Positions 56,082 through 63,923 of a stretch of 64,000 nt of DNA are shown here, piece by piece; the stretch's first letter is position 1; every line of letters begins with the position of its first letter. The stretch comes from an uncultured Roseicyclus sp. (GTDB lineage: Bacteria > Pseudomonadota > Alphaproteobacteria > Rhodobacterales > Rhodobacteraceae). The stretch lies in NCBI GenBank assembly GCA_947489665.1, contig CANLEH010000001.1, positions 1,831,088 through 1,895,087 on the forward strand, in the 5' to 3' direction. The notes beneath the pieces are model-generated. The model was not told the origin of the DNA. It searched no databases and saw nothing but the letters and a program-made list of their open reading frames with translations. A program made the translations under genes and the position numbers.

Positions 56082-56111
56082 ATAAAAAAGCGCCCCGAAA
56101 AACGGGGCGCT
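56082..56111 (-). terminator. Intrinsic terminator for the 59-residue protein gene
   Basis: AGCGCCCCG, AAAAA loop, CGGGGCGCT (56089-56111) with a run of T on the minus strand at its lower-coordinate side (A run 56083-56089). It separates the two small envelope protein genes transcriptionally. Confidence 0.88.
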
Positions 56112-56174
56112 CATCAACACGCCTCTAAACCGAAGCGGTGATCTCTGTCTGGTCGGGTGCAGCGCACCCCAACC

Positions 56175-56354
56175 TTAGCCGTGGTGCAGCATGATCAGCA
56201 GCAGAAGCGCGAAGATCGGCACGAAGATGCCGCCATTCGATGCTGCAGTATCTTCAACCACGACGATTTCCGGCGTGACGGTCACGATGCCGCCAGCTTG
56301 GGCAGCGGTTGCGAATGCGGCGATGGCCAGAGCGGCAATCAGAACTTTTTTCAT
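56175..56354 (-). CDS. Small secreted or membrane protein of 59 residues
   Basis: Reads MKKVLIAALAIAAFATAAQA (signal peptide), GGIVTVTPEIVVVEDTAAS, then a hydrophobic tail GGIFVPIFALLLLIMLHHG before TAA at 56175-56177. The start is preceded by GGGGA and the gene has its own terminator, so it is convincing despite its length. Similar tiny proteins with a signal peptide and a VEDT motif plus a hydrophobic tail are widespread in Rhodobacterales and are often left unannotated or misnamed. The tail is shared with the S74-like protein next door. Confidence 0.8.
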   Translation of the reverse strand: MKKVLIAALAIAAFATAAQAGGIVTVTPEIVVVEDTAASNGGIFVPIFALLLLIMLHHG

Positions 56355-56670
56355 AGGAATTCCCCAAGTGTTAAGCAGACGTTCGACGCGGCGTTGCAGC
56401 CCCGCGTTAGTTCCACATTGGCAAAATCACCGGGCCGCGATCAATGCGACTCGCTCAAAAAGCGCGTACAAACCGCGCTGAGGCAGCAAAAAGTGGCGCT
56501 CTCGCAACGATTTGAGCCGGCTAAGCGGAGGCGCCGGCGCGAAATCGTGGCCATTCGACAACGTATGGCGGTCGATTCGATCAATCCTCCAACCGATTCG
56601 TTGCGTGACAGGCGGTGTTCCGCCCATCGTATGTGCGGGGGGCGTAAGCCATCGCGAGGGTCCACGCGAG
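56355..56670. other. Intergenic region of about 316 bases
   Basis: This gap between the 59-residue protein gene and the deacetylase gene must hold the two divergent promoters. I see no convincing gene, RNA or strong hairpin. A frame is open across part of it in phase with the deacetylase, but its residues are Arg-rich and without a start context. Confidence 0.5.
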
Positions 56671-57447
56671 ATGTTCAGAGTAAACCGCCGCGCCCTGCTG
56701 CATTTTGCAGCGTCCGGTCTTGCCATGCCATTCATCGCACGTCGCGCAGACGCGCAAGCCGCACCGCAATCCTTTGCCGGGCGAGGTGAAATTCGACGCG
56801 GTGTCGACGCGACGGTCACGCGTATCCCGACCGCACAGCCCTACGTCGCAATGACGTTTGACGACGGGCCACACCCACGGCTGACACCGCAACTCCTCGA
56901 TATGTTGAGCGCGCGGGGGATCAGGGCGACCTTCTACGTGATCGGCCGCAATGCCGCGCGGTACCCGCAAATCCTGCAACGGATGGTCAATGAAGGGCAC
57001 GAGATCGGCAATCACACCTGGTCGCATCCCAACCTGAACGGCCATTCCGACGGATCGGTTCTGAACCAGGTGGATCGCACAAACCGCGCTGTTTATGAGG
57101 CCGTTGGACGGCCACCGGTCACCATGCGGCCGCCCTATGGCAATCTCTACGATCGCCAGCGCCTGATGCTGCACCAAACCCGCGCGATGCCCACAGTGCT
57201 ATGGTCGGTCGATACGCTTGATTGGCAGCGTCCGGGTTCATCCGTGGTGTCGAGCCGCGTAATAAACGGCTCGCACCCCGGTGGAGTGATCCTTGCCCAT
57301 GACATCCACACCGCAACCGTGCGGGCCATGCCAGCCGCCTTGGACGGCGTGATGGGCCGCGGGTTTCGCTTTGTGACCGTATCGGAACTGATCGGCTGGC
57401 CCCGCTGGGATCGCCGCCGTCTTCGGTTGGTTGAGGCGTCCGGTTAA
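56671..57447 (+). CDS. Tat-exported polysaccharide deacetylase (NodB-like)
   Basis: 258 residues. A twin-Arg signal (NRRALLHFAASGLAMPF) directs it through the Tat route. NodB homology region: metal motif 1 TFDDGPHP, motif 2 HTWSHPNL (HxxxH), motif 3 RPPYGNLYDR, motif 4 DTLDWQRPG and motif 5 ILAHDIH. All motifs are present, so it should remove acetyl groups from a polysaccharide such as peptidoglycan or an exopolymer. ATG 56671 is chosen because the signal peptide begins there. Confidence 0.93.
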   Translation: MFRVNRRALLHFAASGLAMPFIARRADAQAAPQSFAGRGEIRRGVDATVTRIPTAQPYVAMTFDDGPHPRLTPQLLDMLSARGIRATFYVIGRNAARYPQILQRMVNEGHEIGNHTWSHPNLNGHSDGSVLNQVDRTNRAVYEAVGRPPVTMRPPYGNLYDRQRLMLHQTRAMPTVLWSVDTLDWQRPGSSVVSSRVINGSHPGGVILAHDIHTATVRAMPAALDGVMGRGFRFVTVSELIGWPRWDRRRLRLVEASG

Positions 57448-57558
57448 CGCTGTTTTTGCCTCACACTGGCCCAATGGGCTGTGATCGGTTAAGCTGTTGT
57501 CGAAATGGAAACAATCGACGCGGGCTTTTGCACGACGTTGGTGGAAGGGCAGATCGAG

Positions 57559-58035
57559 ATGGCAACCAAAACGACCAGCAAGGCGAAAACCACAAAGGCC
57601 AAGTCAACTTCGGCCGGGCGACGCAAATCGACCACCAGCACCAAGACATCCACCTCGACCTCGGCGCCTAAGGTGGCTGACAAGTCTGTAACGCCAACAT
57701 CCCCTGCAGCTCCTGAGCCTCAGCCGGCTGCGGAGGGCGCAGCGGCTTCCGCCAGCGATGCACTGCGCCGCCCGGACCTGATCCAGGCTGTTGCGGACCG
57801 CGTTTCGTTAAAGCGGTCCGAGGCCAAGATGGTCTTTGACGTGGTGCTCGATGAAATCGGCAAAGCGCTTGATGCCAATGAAGAGGTGATCGTGCCGCCG
57901 CTTGGCAAATTCATGGTGAAAAAGCGGATCGAAAAGCCGAACGGCGAGATGCTGACGCTCAAGTTGAAGCGCGCGCAGGCTGATCCGACGGCGGGCGACG
58001 TGGCCCCCCTTGCGAAGGCTGACGAAGAAAGCTAA
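57559..58035 (+). CDS. HU-like DNA-binding protein with low-complexity N-terminus
   Basis: 158 residues. Residues 1-70 are Lys/Ser/Thr-rich then Pro/Ala-rich (TKTTSKAKTTKAKSTSAG onward), resembling eukaryotic H1-like tails. Residues 70-145 fit the HU/IHF fold: RPDLIQAVADRVSLKRSEAKM, then EEVIVPPLGKFMVKKRI. The usual beta-arm with RNPxTG is missing and replaced by PNGEMLTLKLK, so DNA binding would differ from HU. ATG 57559 has GGAAGGG upstream. Directly followed by a tRNA-Val gene. Probably a nucleoid-structuring protein. Confidence 0.8.
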   Translation: MATKTTSKAKTTKAKSTSAGRRKSTTSTKTSTSTSAPKVADKSVTPTSPAAPEPQPAAEGAAASASDALRRPDLIQAVADRVSLKRSEAKMVFDVVLDEIGKALDANEEVIVPPLGKFMVKKRIEKPNGEMLTLKLKRAQADPTAGDVAPLAKADEES

Positions 58036-58050
58036 ATGCCGCGCACCGGC

Positions 58051-58125
58051 GGGTGATTAGCTCAGTGGTAGAGCGCTTCGTTCACATCGAAGATGTCGGG
58101 AGTTCAAATCTCTCATCACCCACCA
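58051..58125 (+). tRNA. tRNA-Val (CAC)
   Basis: 75 bases including an encoded CCA. The acceptor stem GGGTGAT pairs with ATCACCC, the D-loop region AGCTCAGTGGTAGAG is standard, and the anticodon stem CTTCG/CGAAG encloses TTCACAT with anticodon CAC. T-arm GGGAGTTCAAATCTCTC is present. Confidence 0.95.
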
Positions 58126-58210
58126 ATCCGCTTTTTCTTACAAAAAGTAGGGCGTTTGGCCCACCCAACGCGCGTGCGGACCAACCGTCAGAACACGGGA
58201 ATATCGCACG

Positions 58211-58414
58211 TCACCAAAGCTCAGGGCGGATAACAGGACGTTCTGCCACCGGCAGCCCAAGGTCGCGTGCCATATGGGGATCCATCAGAACACGTTCCAG
58301 GCACCGTCGTTGCTGCGCCTTTGCGGCGCGCAGCCACCAGCCCCGCCAAAGCCGGGCCAGCGAGGTGCGGGCGCGATTTCGGGTCGGGGTATGTGCGGTC
58401 AATTGAACAGTCAT
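58211..58414 (-). CDS. DUF1127 small protein, SoxR-linked
   Basis: 67 residues. Arg-rich helical lead, then RRCLERVLMDPHMARDLGLP, the typical DUF1127 core (HLxxLDDRMLRDIGL-like). DUF1127 proteins bind RNA or act in phosphate and metabolic control in alphaproteobacteria. ATG 58414 follows GAGGAAAAG. Its promoter region contains a SoxR box with 19-base spacing (see that entry), so redox-induced expression is likely. Confidence 0.82.
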   Translation of the reverse strand: MTVQLTAHTPTRNRARTSLARLWRGWWLRAAKAQQRRCLERVLMDPHMARDLGLPVAERPVIRPELW

Positions 58415-58449
58415 GTCTTTTCCTCTTGGCGAATCGATTTGATTTCATG

Positions 58450-58480
58450 AGGCTACGGCCTCAAGTTCACTTGAGGTAAA
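58450..58480 (-). promoter_or_regulatory. SoxR box within a 19-base-spaced promoter facing the DUF1127 gene
   Basis: CCTCAAGTTCACTTGAGG (58459-58476) is nearly identical to the E. coli soxS operator. On the minus strand, TTTACC (58475-58480) and TAGCCT (58450-58455) form -35 and -10 elements 19 bases apart, the long spacing that SoxR corrects by DNA bending. Transcription would begin near 58443, leaving a short leader with the DUF1127 ribosome site. On the plus strand the box lies close to the soxR start and could autoregulate it. Confidence 0.82.
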
Positions 58481-58486
58481 GGCCAA

Positions 58487-58981
58487 ATGTCATCTCGCAT
58501 CGCGAAGGACCTCAGCGTCGGCCAGATGGCCGAACGGGCAGGTGTCGCCGTTTCAACGCTGCACTTTTATGAGGCCGAAGGGCTGATCCAATCCTGGCGG
58601 ACCGCCGCCAATCATCGCCGCTACGACAGGCGCGAATTGCGCCGTGTTGCGATCATCCGCACAGCGCAAGCCGTGGGCGTGCCTTTGTCCGACATCAAGG
58701 CCATGCTTGACGCGCTGCCAAGCGGAAGGATCACGGCAGAGGAATGGCGCAGCGCCGCGGATGTCTGGGCGGCACAACTGGATGAAAAGATAGCGACCCT
58801 GCAACGCTTGCGCACCCAGATGGGGGCCTGCATTGGCTGTGGCTGCCTGTCGATGGAGCACTGCCCGCTTTACAACGCCGATGACCGGATGGGCGCGCGT
58901 GGCGCGGGGCCTCGCCGTTGGCTTGGCGGCGCGCAGGAAGAGGCTGAGATGGACGCCGGAGCATATGATGCCACGCCCTGA
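58487..58981 (+). CDS. soxR: Redox-sensitive regulator SoxR
   Basis: 164 residues. MerR-type winged helix (8-75: VGQMAERAGVAVSTLHFYEAEGL) and a dimerisation helix, then the 2Fe-2S site C115-I-G-C118-G-C120-LSMEH-C126, the SoxR-specific cluster motif. It is oxidised by redox-cycling compounds and activates promoters with long spacers. No soxS is present, as expected outside enterics; the DUF1127 gene carries the operator. Slightly longer C-terminal tail than E. coli SoxR. Its end overlaps the phosphatase gene by 14 bases. Confidence 0.95.
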   Translation: MSSRIAKDLSVGQMAERAGVAVSTLHFYEAEGLIQSWRTAANHRRYDRRELRRVAIIRTAQAVGVPLSDIKAMLDALPSGRITAEEWRSAADVWAAQLDEKIATLQRLRTQMGACIGCGCLSMEHCPLYNADDRMGARGAGPRRWLGGAQEEAEMDAGAYDATP

Positions 58982-59552
58982 TTACCCACCCCTCTACGTG
59001 CTGCGCCATGGACAGACCGAATGGAACCTCGCCGATCGCATGCAAGGCTGGCAGGATTCCCCGCTGACCCACCTGGGTCGAGCACAGGCCCTGGCACAGC
59101 AGAGAATATTGTTCGGCATATTGGATGGCAGTCAGGCCGCCCGCTACAGCCCCTCGGGTCGGGCCAGGGCAACGGCCCAAATTGCGCTCGACCAGCATTT
59201 CGGCACGGCCATCGAGGATGCACGCCTGCAAGAGATCAACGTCGGCGACTGGACCGGATGCACACCAACCGAGATCGCGGCAGAGAAAGCCGGCATCGAC
59301 CCGACCGAAGACTGGCACATGTGGAAATTCGGTGCTCCCGGTGGCGAAACGCTGGATGAGATGACCGTGCGCTGCCGCGCCGTTCTGGATGATCTGACCA
59401 AACCCACGATTCTCGTGACCCATGGGGTCACCTCGCGCCTGCTGCGGTGCCTCGCATTGGGCTTGTCGCCAGAGGCTCTGGGGACGCTGCCGGGCGGTCA
59501 GGGTGTCGTTCATGTCGTCGAAAACGGAAAAGCGCGCATCTTGGGTCAGTAA
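58968..59552 (+). CDS. Histidine phosphatase (phosphoglycerate mutase-like)
   Basis: 194 residues. Catalytic motif YVLRHGQTEWN at the start with phospho-acceptor His, partner His in VTHGVTSRLL, plus the Arg and Glu of GRARATAQ and LQEINVGDW. Members act as phosphatases on small phosphates or as cofactor-dependent phosphoglycerate mutases; this size suggests a broad phosphatase. ATG 58968 (MPRPDYPPL) is preferred with GGAG before it; 58965 is possible. The 14-base overlap with soxR suggests cotranscription. Confidence 0.85.
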   Translation: MPRPDYPPLYVLRHGQTEWNLADRMQGWQDSPLTHLGRAQALAQQRILFGILDGSQAARYSPSGRARATAQIALDQHFGTAIEDARLQEINVGDWTGCTPTEIAAEKAGIDPTEDWHMWKFGAPGGETLDEMTVRCRAVLDDLTKPTILVTHGVTSRLLRCLALGLSPEALGTLPGGQGVVHVVENGKARILGQ

Positions 59553-59598
59553 CCGCTTGCCGGAGGGGCAGAGGATTTGTTACAGCCCGCGTCGGTTC

Positions 59599-59674
59599 GG
59601 GTGGTTAGCTCAGTTGGTAGAGCGTCTCGTTTACACCGAGGATGTCGGGGGTTCGAGCCCCTCACCACCCACCA
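59599..59674 (+). tRNA. tRNA-Val (TAC)
   Basis: 76 bases with encoded CCA. Acceptor GGGTGGT/ACCACCC, D-loop AGCTCAGTTGGTAGAGC, anticodon arm with loop TTTACAC and anticodon TAC, T-arm GGGGGTTCGAGCCCCT. Reads GUA and, by wobble, other valine codons. Confidence 0.95.
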
Positions 59675-59852
59675 CTCAATCCTCGATGCACTGCAAGACG
59701 CGCGTGGCCCGGCAGCTTTTATGGCCTGAGGCACGTCCACCTGGGTGCTTACTTAACCCCACATGCGCGCGCCACACCCTTTGCGCCGTTGACCCGCGCA
59801 AGACCTTCCTGTCACAGTCGGCCCAACGCACGAAAAGAACGGGTTATCCAAC

Positions 59853-60227
59853 ATGTCAGATCAAGGACCGCCGCCCATCTATGCCCCCGGCCAAGGCAAT
59901 CCGCTTCAGCCTGCGATCATCATCTACGTTCTTCTGGGCCTTGGCATTTTCGTGCCCTTCACCGCATTGGCCGGCGTGGTCTACGCCTATGTGGAGCGCG
60001 GCAAGGACGCGATCCTCGATTCCCATCTTTCCTTCCAGATCCGCACGTTCTGGTGGGGATTTGCGTGGATCATCGTGGGCTTCGTTTTCGCCTTTGTACT
60101 TATCGGTTTCCTGATCTGGGCCATCTGGGTCGTTTGGCTGGCCGTTCGGATCATTACAGGCATTCAGCTTGCGCAAAGGCAGCAGCCGATTCAGGCCGTC
60201 GAAGTCCTCGGCATGAAAGCGGTCTGA
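59853..60227 (+). CDS. DUF4870-like small membrane protein
   Basis: 124 residues, with helices at about 22-45 and 68-107 separated by a polar stretch. The pattern AYVERGKDAILDSHLSFQIRTFWWG is typical of DUF4870/Tic20-like proteins, whose function is unknown. ATG 59853 starts MSDQGPPPIYAPGQGNP. About 180 bases after the tRNA-Val, so it has its own promoter. Confidence 0.78.
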   Translation: MSDQGPPPIYAPGQGNPLQPAIIIYVLLGLGIFVPFTALAGVVYAYVERGKDAILDSHLSFQIRTFWWGFAWIIVGFVFAFVLIGFLIWAIWVVWLAVRIITGIQLAQRQQPIQAVEVLGMKAV

Positions 60228-60319
60228 GCGTTTACGCACAGAATTCGTGTGATTTGTCAGAATTGGCGCGTCCGTGCTGCCAGTTTACCAGTGCATAGAT
60301 CTCACAAAGGATATGACGC

Positions 60320-61258
60320 ATGAGCTGGAACCCCGCCCTCGACCCCGATTGTCCGACTGGTGATGACGTCGACGCAATCGAAACTGTCATTGTCCCGCGC
60401 GCCCGCGATCTGGGTGATTTCGAAGTGCGCCGTGCCTTGCCTGCGCCCAAGCGGCAGATGGTCGGCCCGTTCATCTTCTTCGATCAGATGGGTCCGGCAG
60501 AATTCATCACGGGGCAGGGGGTCGATATCCGACCCCATCCTCATATTGGCCTGTCCACCGTGACCTACCTTTATGAAGGCAAGTTCCACCACCGCGACAG
60601 CCTTGGCACAGACCAATGGATCGAACCGGGGGCCGTGAACCTTATGACCGCAGGCCACGGGATCACCCATTCCGAGCGGATTGACGGCGAGATGCTCAAA
60701 CAGCCCTACAAACTGGCCGGCATTCAGACGTGGATCGCCCTTCCGAAAGATGCCGAAGACAATGCGCCCGACTTTGTGCATGCCGCAAAGGCCGAGCTTC
60801 CCTTTCTGGAGGGTGAGGGCAAATCCCTGCGCCTTATCCTGGGCACGGCCTATGGTGAGGCCGCCCCCGTCGCGACCCCGTCCGAGATGTTCTACGCAGA
60901 TGCGCTGTTGGAGCCGGGGGCCAAACTGCCCATGCCGGATGATCACGAAGATCGCGGGGCATATGTGGTGGAAGGAAGTGTCAGCGTCGCGGGCCAGACC
61001 TTTGAAAAGGGTCAGATGATGGTGTTCCGCCCGGGCGACCGCGTGTCGATGACCGCGGGCGACCAAGGCGCGCGGGTGATGATCCTGGGTGGGGAAACCC
61101 TGGAAGGGCCACGCCATATATGGTGGAATTTTGTTGCCTCGTCGAAAGAGCGGATCGAAGAGGCGAAAGAGGCCTGGCGCCAAGGCGATTGGCAACATGG
61201 CCGCTTCCAACTTCCGCCGACCGATGACGCAGAATTCATTCCCTTGCCCGAGAGGTGA
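60320..61258 (+). CDS. Pirin family protein
   Basis: 312 residues, a bicupin. The N-terminal cupin holds the metal site in DIRPHPHIGLSTVTYLYEG, followed by GAVNLMTAGHGITHSE (further His and Glu ligands). The C-terminal cupin has GAYVVEGSVSVAG. Pirins act as quercetinases or as transcription cofactors and stress proteins. ATG 60320 is the family start (MSWNPALDPDCPTGD). Monocistronic by spacing. Confidence 0.93.
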   Translation: MSWNPALDPDCPTGDDVDAIETVIVPRARDLGDFEVRRALPAPKRQMVGPFIFFDQMGPAEFITGQGVDIRPHPHIGLSTVTYLYEGKFHHRDSLGTDQWIEPGAVNLMTAGHGITHSERIDGEMLKQPYKLAGIQTWIALPKDAEDNAPDFVHAAKAELPFLEGEGKSLRLILGTAYGEAAPVATPSEMFYADALLEPGAKLPMPDDHEDRGAYVVEGSVSVAGQTFEKGQMMVFRPGDRVSMTAGDQGARVMILGGETLEGPRHIWWNFVASSKERIEEAKEAWRQGDWQHGRFQLPPTDDAEFIPLPER

Positions 61259-61318
61259 CAGCCCCGCTTAGGCCCCCTAGTGTCCGAACATCGGCATTGG
61301 CAACGGCCTGAGGGTGTT

Positions 61319-62146
61319 TTGAAGTCGTCCCCGTTTTGTGCATTGGGTTTCGTGCTGTCCTTGGCAGCGTCCGAAGGCATGGCGTTCTCACCGGATGCTT
61401 GTGCCGAGAACTATATCTCCGATGATCTGCCCATTGATGCGCGGGCAGGCGCATTGCTGGATTATTTCGTGGAACCGGGCCAATTGGGCAGCCCGCTGAT
61501 TTGTACGTTGGTGCCGAGCGACGTCTACGGCCCGATGATCCAGATTTCAGAGGCGATTTCGGACGACCCGAACGCGGCCTTTGTTCAGTATTTCCCCGAC
61601 ACCGTGCAAATCCTGCGTACCGAAGGCGACGGCGCGGGGCTGGTTCTGTCGGCCTGCGGGCCGATCCCGCAAGACTTGCCGCCCGAACGTTACCCGGGCG
61701 GGTTCTGGTGCCGCATCGACGCCTCCGCCGGGCGGGGCGTGGTCTTCGATCTGGAATATGATGCGGACGGCGCGCTGGCCTGGTTGAATTTTGAGGTCTC
61801 GTCGCAAGAGACGGGCATTCTGGCCAACTCCACGCTCGCCCCGGTTCTTGGCGAAACCGCGCCTGATGACATTCGCGCAGGTGTGTTTCTGGGCGGATCA
61901 GAGACAACGTTCCTGTTGCGCTATGCGCGCTCGGCGAACGTGTTTCGCATGGTTGAGCTGCAATCCATCATCGATCTTTACCGGGCGCAGCGTGACGCCC
62001 CACAGGACATGACCATCGTGGTCGAAGCAGGCGATCCCGAAACGGGCCCGTTTGCGCAGATGGAGGTCTCAGCCCAGGTGCTGTCCGAGATCATGGCAGA
62101 GCTGCGCGTGCTGGAGGATTTGATCCGCGCCCATCGCGGATTGTAA
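61319..62146 (+). CDS. Secreted hypothetical protein
   Basis: About 275 residues from TTG 61319 (GAGGG ribosome site), giving a signal-peptide-like lead KSSPFCALGFVLSLAASEGMAF. GTG 61280 is a longer alternative without a ribosome site. Mature protein is acidic and mixed alpha/beta with Cys in SPDACAE, ICTLV, LSACGPI and FWCRIDA, an even set of four that suggests two disulfides. No family recognised. C-terminal helix is amphipathic (MAELRVLEDLIRAHRGL). Confidence 0.72.
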   Translation: MKSSPFCALGFVLSLAASEGMAFSPDACAENYISDDLPIDARAGALLDYFVEPGQLGSPLICTLVPSDVYGPMIQISEAISDDPNAAFVQYFPDTVQILRTEGDGAGLVLSACGPIPQDLPPERYPGGFWCRIDASAGRGVVFDLEYDADGALAWLNFEVSSQETGILANSTLAPVLGETAPDDIRAGVFLGGSETTFLLRYARSANVFRMVELQSIIDLYRAQRDAPQDMTIVVEAGDPETGPFAQMEVSAQVLSEIMAELRVLEDLIRAHRGL

Positions 62147-62175
62147 CACCGTCCCTTGCGCTTGGCGGATCGCCC

Positions 62176-62727
62176 ATGCACCGTCCGGCCATGTCATCTG
62201 GCCTTGTCATGCATATTCGCCCGGCTTTGCCGCAGGACCTGCCCGAGATCGCGCAGCTGCATGAGGCGAACTGGCGGCGGGACTATGCGGGAACTCTGCC
62301 CGAATACGCTTTGGGCACATATTTGTCCGACTATATGGAGCGCAAATGGCACAATGGCGCTTTGGTCGATCGCCGCTGCCTGGTGGCGCGCGATGGGGCC
62401 GGCGCTCTGCTGGGATTCGCAGCGATGCTGGATGCAGGCCCTGACGGATCGGCCTTCCTCGACAACCTGCATGTCGCGCCTGCGTTCCGGGCCCAAGGGG
62501 TCGGGCGGGCCTTGATGTCGTCAGTCGCGGTGCTGGCCATTCCCGGCGCGCTCTCGCTGGAGGTGCTGAGCGCCAACAAGCAGGCCCGTGCCATCTACAA
62601 AGCGTGGGGCGGAGCGGAGAGCGCGGAGTTCGCCGATGAGGTCCTTGGCGTCACCGTGCCTGCCGTCACGGTCACCTGGCGCGATACGGTCTGGCTGGCC
62701 GACCGGCTCAGCGGGGCGGATGTATGA
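62176..62727 (+). CDS. GNAT family N-acetyltransferase
   Basis: 183 residues. Core begins MHIRPALPQDLPEIAQLH (internal ATG 62209), with motif A FLDNLHVAPAFRAQGVGRALMS, the acetyl-CoA pyrophosphate loop, and motif B LEVLSANKQARAIYKAWGG. Whether the start is 62176 or 62209 is unclear. It transfers acetyl from acetyl-CoA to an amine; the substrate is unknown. Overlaps the EamA gene by four bases (ATGA). Confidence 0.88.
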   Translation: MHRPAMSSGLVMHIRPALPQDLPEIAQLHEANWRRDYAGTLPEYALGTYLSDYMERKWHNGALVDRRCLVARDGAGALLGFAAMLDAGPDGSAFLDNLHVAPAFRAQGVGRALMSSVAVLAIPGALSLEVLSANKQARAIYKAWGGAESAEFADEVLGVTVPAVTVTWRDTVWLADRLSGADV

Positions 62728-63692
62728 GCACCGGAACCCCAACCCGCGCCATCGTGCTGATCCTGATCGGCATGGCCTGCATCTCGGTCAACGACACGCT
62801 GATCAAGCTGCTCTCGGGGGGCTATCCCCTGCATCAGATGGTGTTCATTCGGTCCATCATCGGGCTGTGTTTCACTGCCATAATCCTCATGGGCGAAGGG
62901 GGCTTTGCCCTTTTGAAGACGGACCAACCGGGCCTGCACCTTGTGCGCGCGATCCTGATCGTGATCGCGAACATGACCTTTTTCGCCGCCCTCGCCGTGA
63001 TGCCGTTGGGTGTGGCCACGGCCCTGTTCTTTGTGGCGCCGCTTTTTATTACGCTTCTGGCGATCCCGGTCCTGGGGGAGCAGGTTGGCGTCCATCGCCT
63101 GACGGCGCTGTTGGTGGGCTTTGCGGGCGTGGGCGTCATGATGTTGCCTGCCAGCGATTGGGGGGCGGTTCCGACGGGCGCGCTGTTTCTGCCGGTTGTT
63201 GCGGCGGTGTGCTACGCGGGCATGCAGGTGATGACCCGCAAATTGGGGGCAAAATCGGCGGCCTCAGCCATGGCGATCTACATTCAGGTGGCGTTTATCG
63301 GCGTCTCGATCCTGTTCTGGATCAGTGTGGGTGACGGGCGGCTTGCCGGTCAGGTGCAAAATGAAAGCCTCGTTTTCCTGCTGCGCGCATGGATTTGGCC
63401 TGCCAGTGAGGACCTCTGGAAATTTGCGATCCTTGGATTGATGTCAGGCATGATCGGTTATTGCCTGAGCCAGGCCTACCGCCTTGGGGATGCGGCGACG
63501 ATTGCGTCCTACGAATATGCGGCCTTGCCCATGGCGATCGCTCTTGGCTGGCTGGTCTTCGGGGAACGGCCCGGCTGGGTGATGCTTGCGGGCACCGCCC
63601 TGATCGCCGGTGCAGGCCTTTATGTTTTCGCCCGCGAACGGCGCCGTGCAGGCGTTGGGCCGGCAGCAGAACGCCCGATCCGACGGGGGTAG
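62724..63692 (+). CDS. DMT superfamily (EamA) transporter
   Basis: 322 residues with ten helices in two EamA halves. The N-terminal half begins AIVLILIGMACISVNDTLIKLLSGG and the second has FAILGLMSGMIGYCLSQAYRLGDAA with the conserved GDAA...EYAALP motif. Such carriers export amino acids or metabolites. Coupled to the GNAT gene through ATGA. Ends in an Arg-rich tail. Substrate unknown. Confidence 0.9.
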   Translation: MSTGTPTRAIVLILIGMACISVNDTLIKLLSGGYPLHQMVFIRSIIGLCFTAIILMGEGGFALLKTDQPGLHLVRAILIVIANMTFFAALAVMPLGVATALFFVAPLFITLLAIPVLGEQVGVHRLTALLVGFAGVGVMMLPASDWGAVPTGALFLPVVAAVCYAGMQVMTRKLGAKSAASAMAIYIQVAFIGVSILFWISVGDGRLAGQVQNESLVFLLRAWIWPASEDLWKFAILGLMSGMIGYCLSQAYRLGDAATIASYEYAALPMAIALGWLVFGERPGWVMLAGTALIAGAGLYVFARERRRAGVGPAAERPIRRG

Positions 63693-63812
63693 AGAGGCCC
63701 GACAGGACGCGGGCAATCGAAAAGCCGCAAATCCAAGCAACCGACCGCTTGACGGGGCAGGCGGCTGGCCCTAAACCGCCCCTCACGCCGGGTTGCCCGG
63801 TGTAAAGGGTGA

Positions 63813-63889
63813 GCGGTTGTAGCTCAGTTGGTTAGAGTACCGGCCTGTCACGCCGGGGGTCGCGGGTTCGAGCCCCGTCAACCGCGCCA
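63813..63889 (+). tRNA. tRNA-Asp (GTC), copy 1
   Basis: 77 bases with encoded CCA. Acceptor GCGGTTG/CAACCGC, anticodon stem CCGGC/GCCGG around CTGTCAC with anticodon GTC, T-arm CGGGTTCGAGCCCCG. A substrate for queuosine modification by Tgt/QueA. Confidence 0.97.
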
Positions 63890-63923
63890 CCACCCTTTGC
63901 ACGACGCACTTTCCGGCCGATGC

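Noticed and set aside
58487..58981. Mercury or copper MerR-type regulator
   Set aside because: The four-Cys motif CxxCxCx5C and the SoxR box identify SoxR specifically.
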